DNA from: Io17-Chloro-G2 sp034420695 | GTDB lineage: Bacteria > Chloroflexota > Dehalococcoidia > Lucifugimonadales > UBA3495 | DNA: 64,000 bases | NCBI GenBank assembly: GCA_034420695.1 | Contig: DAOULB010000045.1 | Coordinates: 65,687 to 129,686, forward strand | Direction of reading: 5' to 3' | Part shown: piece by piece, positions 9,041-17,160 of the stretch | Numbering within the stretch: position 1 is the stretch's first letter | Layout: each line of letters begins with the position of its first letter | Notes under the pieces: model-generated | Databases searched by the model: none | Told to the model about the DNA's origin: nothing | Seen by the model: the letters and a program-made list of their open reading frames with translations, nothing else | Translations under genes and position numbers: made by a program

Positions 9041-9300
9041 GCCGGAAGTTTTAATTTCCCTCTCATTTCCTCTCATTTCCTCTCATTTTTGCGGCCGGGT
9101 GGGATCGGGTAAGGCAGGGGGCTCCGGTCCGAGCATGGGGCCGGATTTTTTATTTTCCCCGCCAATTTCCGCCATTTCCCACCATTTTGCGGGCCTGAAG
9201 GGACAGTGCCGGTCTTGAATCTCCGGGGAGAGCGGAGGGCCGAAAATTTTAAATTTCCCACCATTTCCCGCCATTTTCCACCACTTTGGGGGTCTGGAGG
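9041..9300. repeat. Three-unit array of TTTCCCACC/TTTCCCGCC-type repeats
   Basis: Three units with a period near 100 bp (around 9043, 9138 and 9240). Each begins with GGGCCGGA or similar, then a TTTTAATTT-like tract, then several 9-10-bp words of the form TTTCCxCCA, then TTTGCGGG or similar. A fourth, inverted copy is at about 146-186. Function unknown. Confidence 0.65.
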
Positions 9301-9381
9301 GGCCGGCGAAGTCCGTGGGGAGTTGAGCACCGAGTTGGAGGAACTTGAGCTTGAAGGGGTTTCCTTGGGTCCAACTGGTGG

Positions 9382-9512
9382 GCATTGGACTCCCGGTGGC
9401 CTCAGTGGCCGGTTGGACTGGGGCGCCACGGCGGCAGGCCGCGTGACGCCCTGAAATCCATGCTAGAGAGCTGCAATCCTGGATGGCAAGCGCGAAGTGT
9501 CAGTAAATGGGG
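9382..9512 (+). repeat. Dispersed ~130-bp repeat, copy 1
   Basis: About four-fifths identical to 14899-15027 in the same orientation. Best-kept core: CCCTGAAATCCATGCTAGAG, then TGCAATCCT, TGGCAAGCGC and AGTGTCAGTAAA. It encodes no obvious protein and lies just upstream of the tRNA-Lys-like sequence. Confidence 0.75.
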
Positions 9513-9771
9513 AGGGTTTGGAGATTGGCTGTTGTTTGGGCCGGCCTGGCGCTTTGGCCCGGAGCGCCGAGGGTTTTCCGGATTCAGTTGGCCGAGGATG
9601 GAAGGAGCTTGGTGTGGGGTAGTTTTCGGGAAAACAAGGCGGGGCCGTAAAGTTGTAAAATGGAGTTGGCGCCGGAGGAGCAATGCCGGCTAGCCTCTCC
9701 AGTGCCCGGGGAAAGGGCGCCGCCCACCGGATGGGGGACGGCGGCAGTGTTCCAGGGGCGCCACCGCAGAG

Positions 9772-9845
9772 GGTCCGTTTGCCCAGCCAGGCAGAGCGCC
9801 GGACTTTTAATCCGGGTGTCGTGGGTTCGATTCCCACACGGCCAC
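9772..9845 (+). tRNA. tRNA-Lys (TTT), degenerate or chimeric
   Basis: The anticodon arm is perfect (CCGGA, loop CTTTTAA, TCCGG; anticodon TTT) and the T arm is perfect (GTGGG TTCGATT CCCAC). The D loop has the conserved GG and A residues, but its stem has one mismatch. The acceptor is GGTCCGT against ACGGCCA, giving mismatches at pairs 1-72 and 3-70, and no CCA is encoded. A functional bacterial tRNA would normally pair fully, so this is either a decaying tRNA or a hybrid whose 3' part was replaced by integration. The next gene is cut exactly at its 3' end. Confidence 0.6.
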
Positions 9846-10250
9846 TAGCGCCATCTCATACTTGTCGTCGAAACTGTCGAGCAGCAGGCAAGAGGCCATA
9901 TTCACGTCGGACCCTTTCTCTTCCGTGTCCATTATTTCCACGGTGCGCGGGCCGGATTGCGGCTGCCGGGCCAGGGGTCTACGCTTGGTCTTGTCCATCA
10001 GCTGTCCGTAGTGGATGGTCGGGTCAGGGATCGTCCCAAGGGCGCGGAGGTAAGCCCGCTGGCGTTGCGCCTGGGTGGGGTCATCGAGCCGGATGGCAAC
10101 CAGGGCAGTGAAGTAGCGTATCCGGCCAATGTCGTGGCCGGGCAGTAGCATCCGAGCCAACTGCCCCAAGTCCAGCCAGAGGTGGGGCGTTCCTCGCAGG
10201 GCGAGGTAGTACAGGTTCAGGCCGTCGATGTAGATGTTGTGGCGAAACAG
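9846..10250 (-). pseudogene. Truncated NYN-domain (PIN-like nuclease) gene
   Basis: Reading from CTG 10250: HNIYIDGLNLYY, a GTPHLWLDL segment, LARMLLP, IRYFTALV, then the acidic core DTEEKGSDVNMA and DDKYEMALV. These are the ordered motifs of NYN-domain proteins, predicted metal-dependent RNases of the PIN fold. After ALV the family continues with a conserved acidic SNDSD-type motif, but here the frame runs into the antisense of the tRNA-Lys and stops about 13 codons later. There is also no ATG/GTG/TTG at the expected start. Both ends are damaged; I call it a remnant cut at the tRNA 3' end. Confidence 0.7.
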
Positions 10251-10261
10251 GGGCGTCCCGG

Positions 10262-10293
10262 AAAAAAAGCTGAGGCTGCTGGAAGGCAGCCTC
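10262..10293 (-). terminator. Rho-independent terminator
   Basis: GAGGCTGC...GCAGCCTC forms an 8-bp perfect stem with a 6-nt loop. On the minus strand it is followed by AGC and seven T residues. It fits termination of the HEPN-like gene ending at 10431. Its T-tract reads into the upstream part of the NYN remnant, again suggesting that gene has lost its own start region. Confidence 0.75.
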
Positions 10294-10430
10294 GCGCCCT
10301 GCCGTCGAAGCAGTCGTCAGGGGGGTACGTGTTTAGAATTCCCTACCCTACTGATGCCTGTTAACAATGCCGACCTTCATCCGCCCAGGATGCTTGAGGG
10401 GTGTAACAGCGAAAACTCGCTCCTACTGAA

Positions 10431-11240
10431 CTAATGTGTTTGGCCTGGCCAGTAATCCACGGCGTCGTCGAACTCGCCAGGGTCTAGCAAGAAAACAAAC
10501 CTTCCTGTTGGGCCCCCGCTTTCCTGTGGCATCTCCCACCATCCCCTCATGTAGTCGGGGATAAGCCGCCCTTGTCCAAGTGCTTCGTACACGGTGTACT
10601 CAACCTTTTGTCCGTTGCAGTCGAAGCGCCTCGTTGCCATGGCCTTGTAGCCCATGGTGTGGTTGCTTGTGATGGCCTGGGTAACCATGACTCTCCCGTT
10701 CTCCAGGTTGTATTGGGTCACTAACCCATAAGCATCCACCAGAGCCGCCATCCTCTTATGCACGCGGGCGAGGCCAGGAGTGGTCATTAGCTCTATTCCT
10801 ATTACAAAGCCGGTGGCGTGCCTCACTCCCTTTGCCGGGTTTGACATCCAGTATTTTCTGTCCCCATGCCGAATACTCTCGTCCATAAACTCCAAGAAGG
10901 CTTCGACGCTGGGCCACCCTTCGTCAAGCAGTATTCCTTCCACCAACGCCTTGCGTGACTGCAACAAACCGTGCAACGTCGTGATGGTGTGGACCGATTT
11001 GATCTCTACTTTGTCGGCCACTAGGAGCACTTTGTAAATTAGCTCGATGGCGATTCCTGCGGAGACGAGGCTAACGTTGAGCCTGGCATGGTCAATATTT
11101 ATTCCCGTCTTTCCCGTCACCCTACCGCTCTCTGCGTCTTCCCGCAGGGCCACCCTCATCCAAGCCAATGAATCCCCGTGCCACAGGGAACCATCAGCGC
11201 TGCTGTAGAAGTGAACCCACTGCCACGAACTCATGGTCAT
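10431..11240 (-). CDS. Hypothetical protein with HEPN-like segment, downstream of a methyltransferase-HNH gene
   Basis: 269 residues from ATG 11240 (GGGAG about 10 nt upstream); a GTG at 11276 would add 12 residues. Residues ~50-95 (SLVSAGIAIELIYKVLLVAD...HTITTLHGLL) resemble the first two helices of HEPN domains, which are often RNases or RNA binders in defence modules. I see no clear RxxxxH catalytic motif, so a nuclease role is not shown. The rest is unrecognised. It follows the methyltransferase gene by about 70 bp on the same strand and ends at a terminator, so the three genes 14192-10431 probably form one operon. Confidence 0.6.
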   Translation of the reverse strand: MTMSSWQWVHFYSSADGSLWHGDSLAWMRVALREDAESGRVTGKTGINIDHARLNVSLVSAGIAIELIYKVLLVADKVEIKSVHTITTLHGLLQSRKALVEGILLDEGWPSVEAFLEFMDESIRHGDRKYWMSNPAKGVRHATGFVIGIELMTTPGLARVHKRMAALVDAYGLVTQYNLENGRVMVTQAITSNHTMGYKAMATRRFDCNGQKVEYTVYEALGQGRLIPDYMRGWWEMPQESGGPTGRFVFLLDPGEFDDAVDYWPGQTH

Positions 11241-11309
11241 TGCGTGTTGACTCCCTTCGCGCGCTTCTGGTTCCACGGTGAATACCGCGATTACCCTCGC
11301 GCCGATTTG

Positions 11310-12779
11310 CTAGTTGATGCCCAACTCGCGCAGTCGAGCGAGCAGGTATTCCTGGGGACGGTTGCCCTTAACGCGGTTGCAGTGGGCGCAGAGCAGTTGC
11401 AGGTTGTCAATGTGGTCGTGCCCGCCCGCGTCTTGGGGGATGATGTGGTCAACCTCCAGGTGGCGGAACTCGAAGGGCGACCGGCACCCGCCACAGCGCC
11501 CCTCCTGTTGTCCGAAGAGGACGTGCTTGTTCTGGCGATAGGGCACCGGCGCGTCAATGTCGGTGCGTCTGGGGATGTCGGTGCGGGCCGTGACCAGTCG
11601 ATTGTGGAAAAGGTCTCCCATAGACTGCTGGAGACGAACGTTGACCAGTTCCACGGCTTTGGGCGAAATGTCGATTCCGAGCCAGCGTCGGCCCAGATTT
11701 TCGGCGGCGACACAGGCAGTGGCGCAACCGCAGAAAGGGTCCAGCACTACGTTCCCTTCGTTGGACGATGCCTTTATGATGCGCTCCAGCAGCACCAGGG
11801 GTTTCTGGGTGGGGTAACCGATGCGCTCGTTGCCCAGCACGGGCGGAATATCATCCCATAAGTCTTGCAGGGGAACCCCAGGCATATCCTCGGAGAACTG
11901 CATCAACCGAGGCATACCCGTCTCGCGGTGGATCAGTCTGCCTTCGTTCCAGAAAGCGGAAAGATTGGCCTTGGAGTAGGCCCAGTAGCGGCCTCGATAC
12001 GGGCTTACGGCCTTATACTCCCAGCCGGGTTGGGGAGTCAGGTGCTCGTCGGTCAGGTCGGCTGACCACCTGACCTTCTCTCCCGCAGGGCGCTTCACGT
12101 GCCACTGGTATTCGGTATCGCCCCCAGGTTTGGCCGCAGTTGCGTCCGTTTCCTTGTAGCGTCGGCCGTCCGGGCCGACGTGCCGGTATTCCGTTTGTAG
12201 GTAATCCTCGGTGTAGGGCATATATAGGGAGTTCCATACGTAGTCGCCGGTCTTGGTGTAAACCAGCAGAACATCCCGGATCTTGCCGGCGCGACGCATT
12301 CCTTGGCGGGTGTCGCTGTGGGCGCTGGACCGCTTCCAGGTCATCTCGTTCAGGAATAACTCGGCCCCAAACACGGCGTCCATAAGCAACTTCAGGTAGT
12401 GGCTGGCGGTGGGGTCGCAGTGCAGGTATATGGAGGCGGTGTCCTTCATTACCCGGCGCATTTCCAGCAGGCGCACCGCCATCATGCACAGGTAGGACTG
12501 CATCCCCTTGCCGTGGGACAGGCTCGCCGTGTCCAGCACCCGGTAAATGGCCGGATGCCGGTCGGCGATCAGTCCCATCCAGGCCACGTCCAGGTCCGAG
12601 AGGGTCCAGGTGTCCTTGAAGGCTGCTCCGGCGGCGGCGCTGCCTAATGGAGCGGCGTAATTGCGGTTGGAGTTGAAGGGAGGGTCCAGGTAGATTAGGT
12701 CAACCGAGGCGGAGTTGAGACCCCGCAGAATATCCAGGTTGTCCCCGGTCCAGATGGTCCTGTCAGCAAAGTTGGTCAC
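11310..12779 (-). CDS. DNA methyltransferase (N6-A/N4-C type) with C-terminal HNH nuclease domain
   Basis: 489 residues. The catalytic motif DLIYLDPPFNSNRNY (motif IV) precedes the S-adenosylmethionine motif VVLDPFCGCATACVAAE (motif I), the beta-class order. Between them lies a target-recognition-like region (about residues 150-320). After residue ~435 comes a zinc-type HNH domain: CGGC, then HLEVDHIIPQDAGG, NLQLLCAHCN, VKGNR. The fusion could methylate and cut, or the HNH could act on modified/unmodified DNA as a one-piece restriction system. GTG 12779 is chosen because GAGGTG sits just upstream and the methyltransferase domain begins there; a longer reading starts at 12875. Confidence 0.88.
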   Translation of the reverse strand: MTNFADRTIWTGDNLDILRGLNSASVDLIYLDPPFNSNRNYAAPLGSAAAGAAFKDTWTLSDLDVAWMGLIADRHPAIYRVLDTASLSHGKGMQSYLCMMAVRLLEMRRVMKDTASIYLHCDPTASHYLKLLMDAVFGAELFLNEMTWKRSSAHSDTRQGMRRAGKIRDVLLVYTKTGDYVWNSLYMPYTEDYLQTEYRHVGPDGRRYKETDATAAKPGGDTEYQWHVKRPAGEKVRWSADLTDEHLTPQPGWEYKAVSPYRGRYWAYSKANLSAFWNEGRLIHRETGMPRLMQFSEDMPGVPLQDLWDDIPPVLGNERIGYPTQKPLVLLERIIKASSNEGNVVLDPFCGCATACVAAENLGRRWLGIDISPKAVELVNVRLQQSMGDLFHNRLVTARTDIPRRTDIDAPVPYRQNKHVLFGQQEGRCGGCRSPFEFRHLEVDHIIPQDAGGHDHIDNLQLLCAHCNRVKGNRPQEYLLARLRELGIN

Positions 12780-12881
12780 GCCCCACCTCAACGAAAGTAT
12801 GGCATAACCGGGAGCGTCACGTCGCCCCTCCGCTGTCGGCAGGATGACGCGACGCTCCCGCGAATTCCTCCTCAAGAGGCA

Positions 12882-14192
12882 TTAGTTCCCTTCGTGCATC
12901 TCATCTTTAATTTGGCGGGCAATGCGCTCTATTAAATCCTTTCCCGCGGGAAAGGATTTTAGAAACTCGATAGTCTTGAGATGCGGTTCCTCGCACAGGC
13001 TATAAGCCAGTTTTTCCTCTATCTGCGACCTATCACTCTCTGGAAGAGCATTGTAGTCTTCCGGGGACACGTATATGTTGGTAAAACTGGACAAAAAATC
13101 TAGATCATTTTTTCTCCGCAGGTGCTCCGTGGTACACGCTATGTCTAGTAGCTTGTTCTTGAGGTGGCTCGTTATTCGTCTATCGTAAGTGGCGGTATGA
13201 GAAAGGATGGCCCAGGTAACGTCCTCATCTGGAATCAAGTTGAAAGAAAAGGAAACCTCGGGCTTCCCCTTCAATTCGACGAGGGTTTCTATCAGATATT
13301 CTGAGGCAGCGTACCTGATTATCGGAACAAATGGCGCTATGTGATGGACGAGACGTAACCTCTTGCTTTTAACCAAGTCTTGGTCAAACAGTAGTTTTTG
13401 CCGGTACAACTTGGCAGAAACGTCGCTACACTCTTTCAAGTTCTTAAGCAGCGAATCCACTGCGAATCTGTTTGCGCCCCCTACTTGTCTATCGAGTTGT
13501 GGGCCGGAAACCAATTCCGTGCCGCGAATTTGCTTGTCGAGTTGCTGGACTACAACCAATTCCGTACCGCGAAACTGGCTAATGCGAAACAGCAAGGTAC
13601 GATATGCGAGGAGATGCAGGCCTCTGGCGAAACCTCTTAACGCGTCTGGGACTTGGCCGTCCACGATCTGGTAATGGTCAGAAGCAGGAGGAAAGTTCAA
13701 ATTATCTGCCTGCGCTAATAGGCTCCCATCATGGTGTCCACAAGCAAAATGGCGAACACTGGCTAGGGATATGGAAAGTGGCTTAGGGGTCACACGAGCA
13801 TGATTCCACACAAATTCACTACCGGGGTGTCTACCTGGCTCCTTCAATTGGCTAGCCAGGCTCGAAGCTGTGGGAAACAGTTGGAGAACAGTTTTCGAAC
13901 GGTCGGATGGACTCACAAGTCTACTTAATACTCCATTTTCCTGAATAGAGTGGTTGTCAGCAGACGCCGGTAATCCACAATCAACCGGTTTGCGGGGTAT
14001 TGGGCCAGAATTCCGAAGTTCCATCGAGGAAGCTACCAAGCATGTCGGGTCAATTGCATCAGCAAAGCCAATAGTTGCCAATTGAAGTGAATCCATGGCG
14101 GCTTTAACATCTCGCGGATCAATAGTGTCAATGTCCCATTCCTCAACCAGACGGTCCATGATTTGTGACGGCATGATGTCTCTAAATCTCAT
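12882..14192 (-). CDS. Unrecognised 436-residue protein upstream of methyltransferase-HNH
   Basis: Not recognised. The middle contains a pattern HFACGHHDGSLLAQADN (near residues 147-163), reminiscent of the C-x2-HD-x2-L motif found in some uncharacterised bacterial proteins, but I cannot assign it. Residues about 208-238 carry a 15-residue tandem duplication (RGTELVVVQQLDKQI then RGTELVSGPQLDRQV). The C-terminal half is helical and charged. Its DNA is visibly more AT-rich than the neighbouring housekeeping genes, suggesting acquisition. It ends just before the methyltransferase gene and is probably its operon partner. Confidence 0.7.
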   Translation of the reverse strand: MRFRDIMPSQIMDRLVEEWDIDTIDPRDVKAAMDSLQLATIGFADAIDPTCLVASSMELRNSGPIPRKPVDCGLPASADNHSIQENGVLSRLVSPSDRSKTVLQLFPTASSLASQLKEPGRHPGSEFVWNHARVTPKPLSISLASVRHFACGHHDGSLLAQADNLNFPPASDHYQIVDGQVPDALRGFARGLHLLAYRTLLFRISQFRGTELVVVQQLDKQIRGTELVSGPQLDRQVGGANRFAVDSLLKNLKECSDVSAKLYRQKLLFDQDLVKSKRLRLVHHIAPFVPIIRYAASEYLIETLVELKGKPEVSFSFNLIPDEDVTWAILSHTATYDRRITSHLKNKLLDIACTTEHLRRKNDLDFLSSFTNIYVSPEDYNALPESDRSQIEEKLAYSLCEEPHLKTIEFLKSFPAGKDLIERIARQIKDEMHEGN

Positions 14193-14316
14193 AATGTATC
14201 GCCTATTGAGGTGGGCCTGGTCATTTGGGTTGAATTAACGCAGAGTTAAGTGAGGGCCCTACTTCTTTTGGCAGAAACTCTGCTCCGGCACCCGGTGAAC
14301 CACTCCTTTCAATAGA

Positions 14317-14621
14317 TTACTCTTCCTTGTCTTCCTGAGCTCCGTGGAAGACCTTCGCGGGGGCCCGGTAGCCTAGGGTTTGATGGGGCTTCAGGCCGTT
14401 GCAGAACCTGAAATAGTCCTCCACTGCCCTCCGGGGTTCCAGGATGTTGGCGCAGGTTTTCAGGTGCACCTCTTCTTACTTCACCGTGAGCTATAGCCGC
14501 TCCAGGAAGATGTTGCCGGAGTGGCGGCCTTTTCCGTCCATGCTGAGCCTCACACCGCGATCCCGCAGGTTTGGGTGAACTCCAGAGTGGTTTGGCCGGC
14601 GTTGAACACCTCCGGGTGGTT
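14317..14621 (-). pseudogene. Decayed IS3-family transposase C-terminus
   Basis: The frame ending at TAA 14317 reads SMDGKGRHSGNIFLERL-stop-LTVK-stop-EEVHLK, then EDYFRFCNGLKPHQTLGYRAP. This is the DDE integrase end of IS3-type transposases (SMDGRG...DNIFVERLW...KYEEVYL...Y.FYN..RPHQ.LGY), with stop codons replacing the Trp of ERLW and the Tyr of KYEE. Upstream, in another frame, HPEVFNAGQTTLEFT matches the DQGSQFT region. Two stops and at least one frameshift make it dead. No intact ends or inverted repeats were found. Confidence 0.8.
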
Positions 14622-14640
14622 AGCGGGGCTGGAAGTCCGG

Positions 14641-14822
14641 CTCGAGCAGTAAGTCCTAGGTGGTTTCTCTCAAGGCGCCAGCGACGGCATTCAGGGTCTT
14701 GAGCTTGGGGACTGTTCTCAATTTTCCAGTCTAACCAGGGTTGCCCAGCCAATGTCGGCGGCCTTGGCCAGGGCTTCCTGGGTCAACCCGGAGGCCTGCC
14801 GGCCCGCCATTTTGAGTGTCCG
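14641..14822 (-). pseudogene. Decayed XRE-family helix-turn-helix regulator
   Basis: From ATG 14810 the frame gives RQASGLTQEALAKAADIGWA and TLVRLEN, a clear XRE helix-turn-helix, then a stop. In another frame VPKLKTLNAVAGALRETT-stop-DLLLE continues the usual C-terminal helices of the domain. So one frameshift and at least one stop have broken the gene. It abuts the IS3 remnant; the pair marks the end of the island. Confidence 0.75.
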
Positions 14823-14898
14823 CCGGGGTCCGGGGGTGACTGATGGCCGGGTTGGAGGGGCATGGACCGGGAACTGTCTGCTTCTGTTCGATGATGGA

Positions 14899-15027
14899 GC
14901 ATTTGACTCCTGACTGCCTCAGTGCCCGGCTAGATCGGGGCATAGCGGCAGAGGTCTGAGCGATGCCCTGAAATCCATGCTAGAGAGATGCAATCCTGCA
15001 TGGCAAGCGCAAAGTGTCAGTAAACGG
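14899..15027 (+). repeat. Dispersed ~130-bp repeat, copy 2
   Basis: Same-orientation partner of 9382-9512. The two copies bracket the tRNA-Lys-like sequence, NYN remnant, methyltransferase operon and IS3/XRE remnants. Intervening differences are scattered substitutions plus one or two small indels. Confidence 0.75.
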
Positions 15028-15217
15028 GGCGCATTTACTGTTTTGCCACCCGCCGTTTTGTCTGAAGGGGGATCGATGGGATTAGGGCATGGGCAGGACG
15101 GGGTTGGCGTCAGGCCGTGCAGGGTCCACCTCATTCGTCTACATCCCCGGCAGTCTCTGCTCAGGAGCCGGGGCTAAACGGAGTCCTGTGTTAAAATGCT
15201 GATAGTCTATTTCTTCC

Positions 15218-16522
15218 TTGAGGGCTGGACCGGTATGGTTTCCGGACCGCGGCCGGCGTGCCCACAATCGACGTTCAGTGTTCTCCCCATTCCTTCATCG
15301 TACTAAAGCTGGCTACATATCTTCTGGACTGGCGGCGGTATTGCTGGCCGCGGTCCTCTTGTTCCAGGTTGCCGCTTGCTCTTCCCAGCCGGCAGTGGAG
15401 GAGAACAGCAGCACTGCAACCGAAGAGCCGCCGGCCCGGTCGGAGGTACTCAAGGACCTGCCCCAGGATTTCCAGCGATTGTCCGAGGTGTGGCACTTGT
15501 TGCAGCGGGAGCACATCGACGGCGACGAACTGGATGGCAGGACTTTGAGCGACGGGGCGATAAGGGGGATGCTTCAGGCCCTTGACGACCCCTACGCTGC
15601 TTATCTCAGGCCCGACCAGTTTGCGATGGAGACCCAGGACCTGCAGGGTTTCTTCGAGGGAATCGGGGCCGAAGTGGCCATGCGGGACGGCCAGATTACT
15701 ATACTTGCCCCACTGCCCGACACGCCGGCGGAAAGGGCCGGGATACGTCCCGGAGACGTGATTCTTGAGATCGACGGCGACAGCGCCCAGGGGTTGAGTC
15801 TCTTGGAAGCCGTGACCAAGATACGGGGCCAAAAGGGGACCAATGTCGAGCTTCTGGTCTTGCACCTGAACTCGAGCGAACCGGAGCTCATCGCCATTAC
15901 CCGGGGAGTGATACCCCTGACCACGGTCAGGCTGGCAATGTTGGAGGGAGGGATTGGACACCTGAGGCTGTCCAGCTTCGGCGGAAACACCAACGACGAA
16001 CTGGAAGAGGCATTGGACAGATTCAAGAGGAGCAACGGCACCGGGCTGGTCTTGGACCTGAGGAACAATCCCGGGGGGCTGGTTTCCGCGGTGGTGGACG
16101 TGGCCAGCCAGTTCCTGTCCGACGGCACCGTTCTGTACCAGATTGACGCCCACGGCTCCCGGAACGATTGGGACGTTAAGTCCGGCGGCCAGGGCCAAGA
16201 CATACCCTTGGTGGTACTGGTCAACGAGTTCAGCGCCAGCGCCAGCGAGGTCCTGGCGGGGGCCCTGCGGGACCAAGGCAGGGCTCCCATAGTTGGCACT
16301 GTCACTTTTGGAAAGGGGAGCGTGAACAACATCTGGCCCCTGAGGGACGGTTCCGGGGTGAACTTCACCATAGCCCGCTGGTACACTCCCGCGGGAGTGC
16401 AGATAGAGGGCGAAGGCGTGGTTCCAGACTTCAAGGTGGAAAGCTTGGAAGACAGCAACGAGGACATGCAGCTGGACCGGGCCATCGAGATTCTCCAAGA
16501 GCGCATCACGCTGGGGGGCTGA
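15218..16522 (+). CDS. ctpA: Carboxyl-terminal processing peptidase, S41 family lipoprotein
   Basis: 434 residues from TTG 15218; no ATG lies in frame upstream of the signal, so the exact start is uncertain. A hydrophobic signal ends in VAAC (lipobox), predicting an outer-face lipoprotein. A PDZ domain (about 130-210, with GIGAEVAM and AGIRPGDVILEIDG) is followed by the S41 tail-specific protease domain: LDLRNNPGG, the catalytic Ser in NEFSASASEVLAGAL and the Lys in VTFGKGSV. These enzymes degrade or trim C-termini of exported proteins. Its stop is immediately followed by the smpB start (TGAATG). Confidence 0.92.
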   Translation: MRAGPVWFPDRGRRAHNRRSVFSPFLHRTKAGYISSGLAAVLLAAVLLFQVAACSSQPAVEENSSTATEEPPARSEVLKDLPQDFQRLSEVWHLLQREHIDGDELDGRTLSDGAIRGMLQALDDPYAAYLRPDQFAMETQDLQGFFEGIGAEVAMRDGQITILAPLPDTPAERAGIRPGDVILEIDGDSAQGLSLLEAVTKIRGQKGTNVELLVLHLNSSEPELIAITRGVIPLTTVRLAMLEGGIGHLRLSSFGGNTNDELEEALDRFKRSNGTGLVLDLRNNPGGLVSAVVDVASQFLSDGTVLYQIDAHGSRNDWDVKSGGQGQDIPLVVLVNEFSASASEVLAGALRDQGRAPIVGTVTFGKGSVNNIWPLRDGSGVNFTIARWYTPAGVQIEGEGVVPDFKVESLEDSNEDMQLDRAIEILQERITLGG

Positions 16523-17053
16523 ATGGCGGCAAGGCGGCAAGCTTCCACTACCAAGTCCGGCAATACCAAGTCCGGGACCAAGTCCAAGGCCAAGGGCGGG
16601 GCCAACGACCGGGTATTGGCTTCCAACCGCCAGGCCTTCTACAACTATGAAGTCCTGGACCGTTACGAGGCCGGGCTGGTGTTGACCGGCACCGAGATCA
16701 AGTCCATCAGGGCTGGCCATGCGGACTTGAGGGATGCCTACGCCAGAGTCCAAAACGGCGAATTGTGGCTGGTCAACTGCTACATCGCCCCCTACGAGTC
16801 GGCAAGCATATTCAATCACGATCCCCGGAGGCCCCGGAAATTGCTGTTACACCGGGACGAGATTGCCAAGTTGAGCGCCGCCGCTGCGGAGAAGGGCCTG
16901 ACCATTGTAGCCCTGAGAATCTATATCAAGAACCACGTGGCCAAGGTGGAATTGGCGTTGGCCAAGGGCAAGCGGCAGTACGACAAACGGCGGGCCATCA
17001 TCGACCGCGAGATGGACCGGGAGGCAAGGCGCGCCCTTCGGGCGGGGCGTTAG
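16523..17053 (+). CDS. smpB: SsrA-binding protein SmpB
   Basis: 176 residues; about 25 longer than typical at the N-terminus, where a basic Ser/Thr/Lys-rich extension precedes the core. The core has RQAFYNYEVLDRYEAGLVL, GTEIKSIRAGHADLRDAYA and NCYIAPYE, ending KRQYDKRRAIIDREMDRE. SmpB binds tmRNA and delivers it to stalled ribosomes for trans-translation. The start abuts the ctpA stop without a gap, so it is cotranscribed and coupled. I could not find a tmRNA gene nearby. Confidence 0.97.
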   Translation: MAARRQASTTKSGNTKSGTKSKAKGGANDRVLASNRQAFYNYEVLDRYEAGLVLTGTEIKSIRAGHADLRDAYARVQNGELWLVNCYIAPYESASIFNHDPRRPRKLLLHRDEIAKLSAAAAEKGLTIVALRIYIKNHVAKVELALAKGKRQYDKRRAIIDREMDREARRALRAGR

Positions 17054-17160
17054 CTTGCTCTTGGATTGACCAGCCTCGAGGCCATGGAATGTGGTCTTTT
17101 CTTGTGCCTTGAGGGGTCAGCCCGGGGAGAAAAGGCTGAAGATACCGAGCGGGCGAGACC

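Larger units (their letters stand above)
8958..9771. other. Non-coding, repeat-rich region
   Basis: No credible gene. It holds a threefold ~100-bp-period array of T-rich TTTCCxCCA units (9041-9300) and one copy of a 130-bp dispersed repeat (9382-9512). A TAAAAT hexamer lies near 9655, upstream of the tRNA-Lys-like sequence. Confidence 0.6.
14193..15217. other. Graveyard region between the island and ctpA
   Basis: No intact gene. It holds IS3 and XRE remnants on the minus strand and repeat copy 2. The last ~190 bp form the upstream region of the peptidase gene and contain a TTAAAAT hexamer near 15191. Confidence 0.65.

Noticed and set aside
15275..16819. Long minus-strand open frame opposite ctpA/smpB
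   Set aside because: It is the antisense of two genes with clear catalytic and family motifs; its own translation matches no family pattern.
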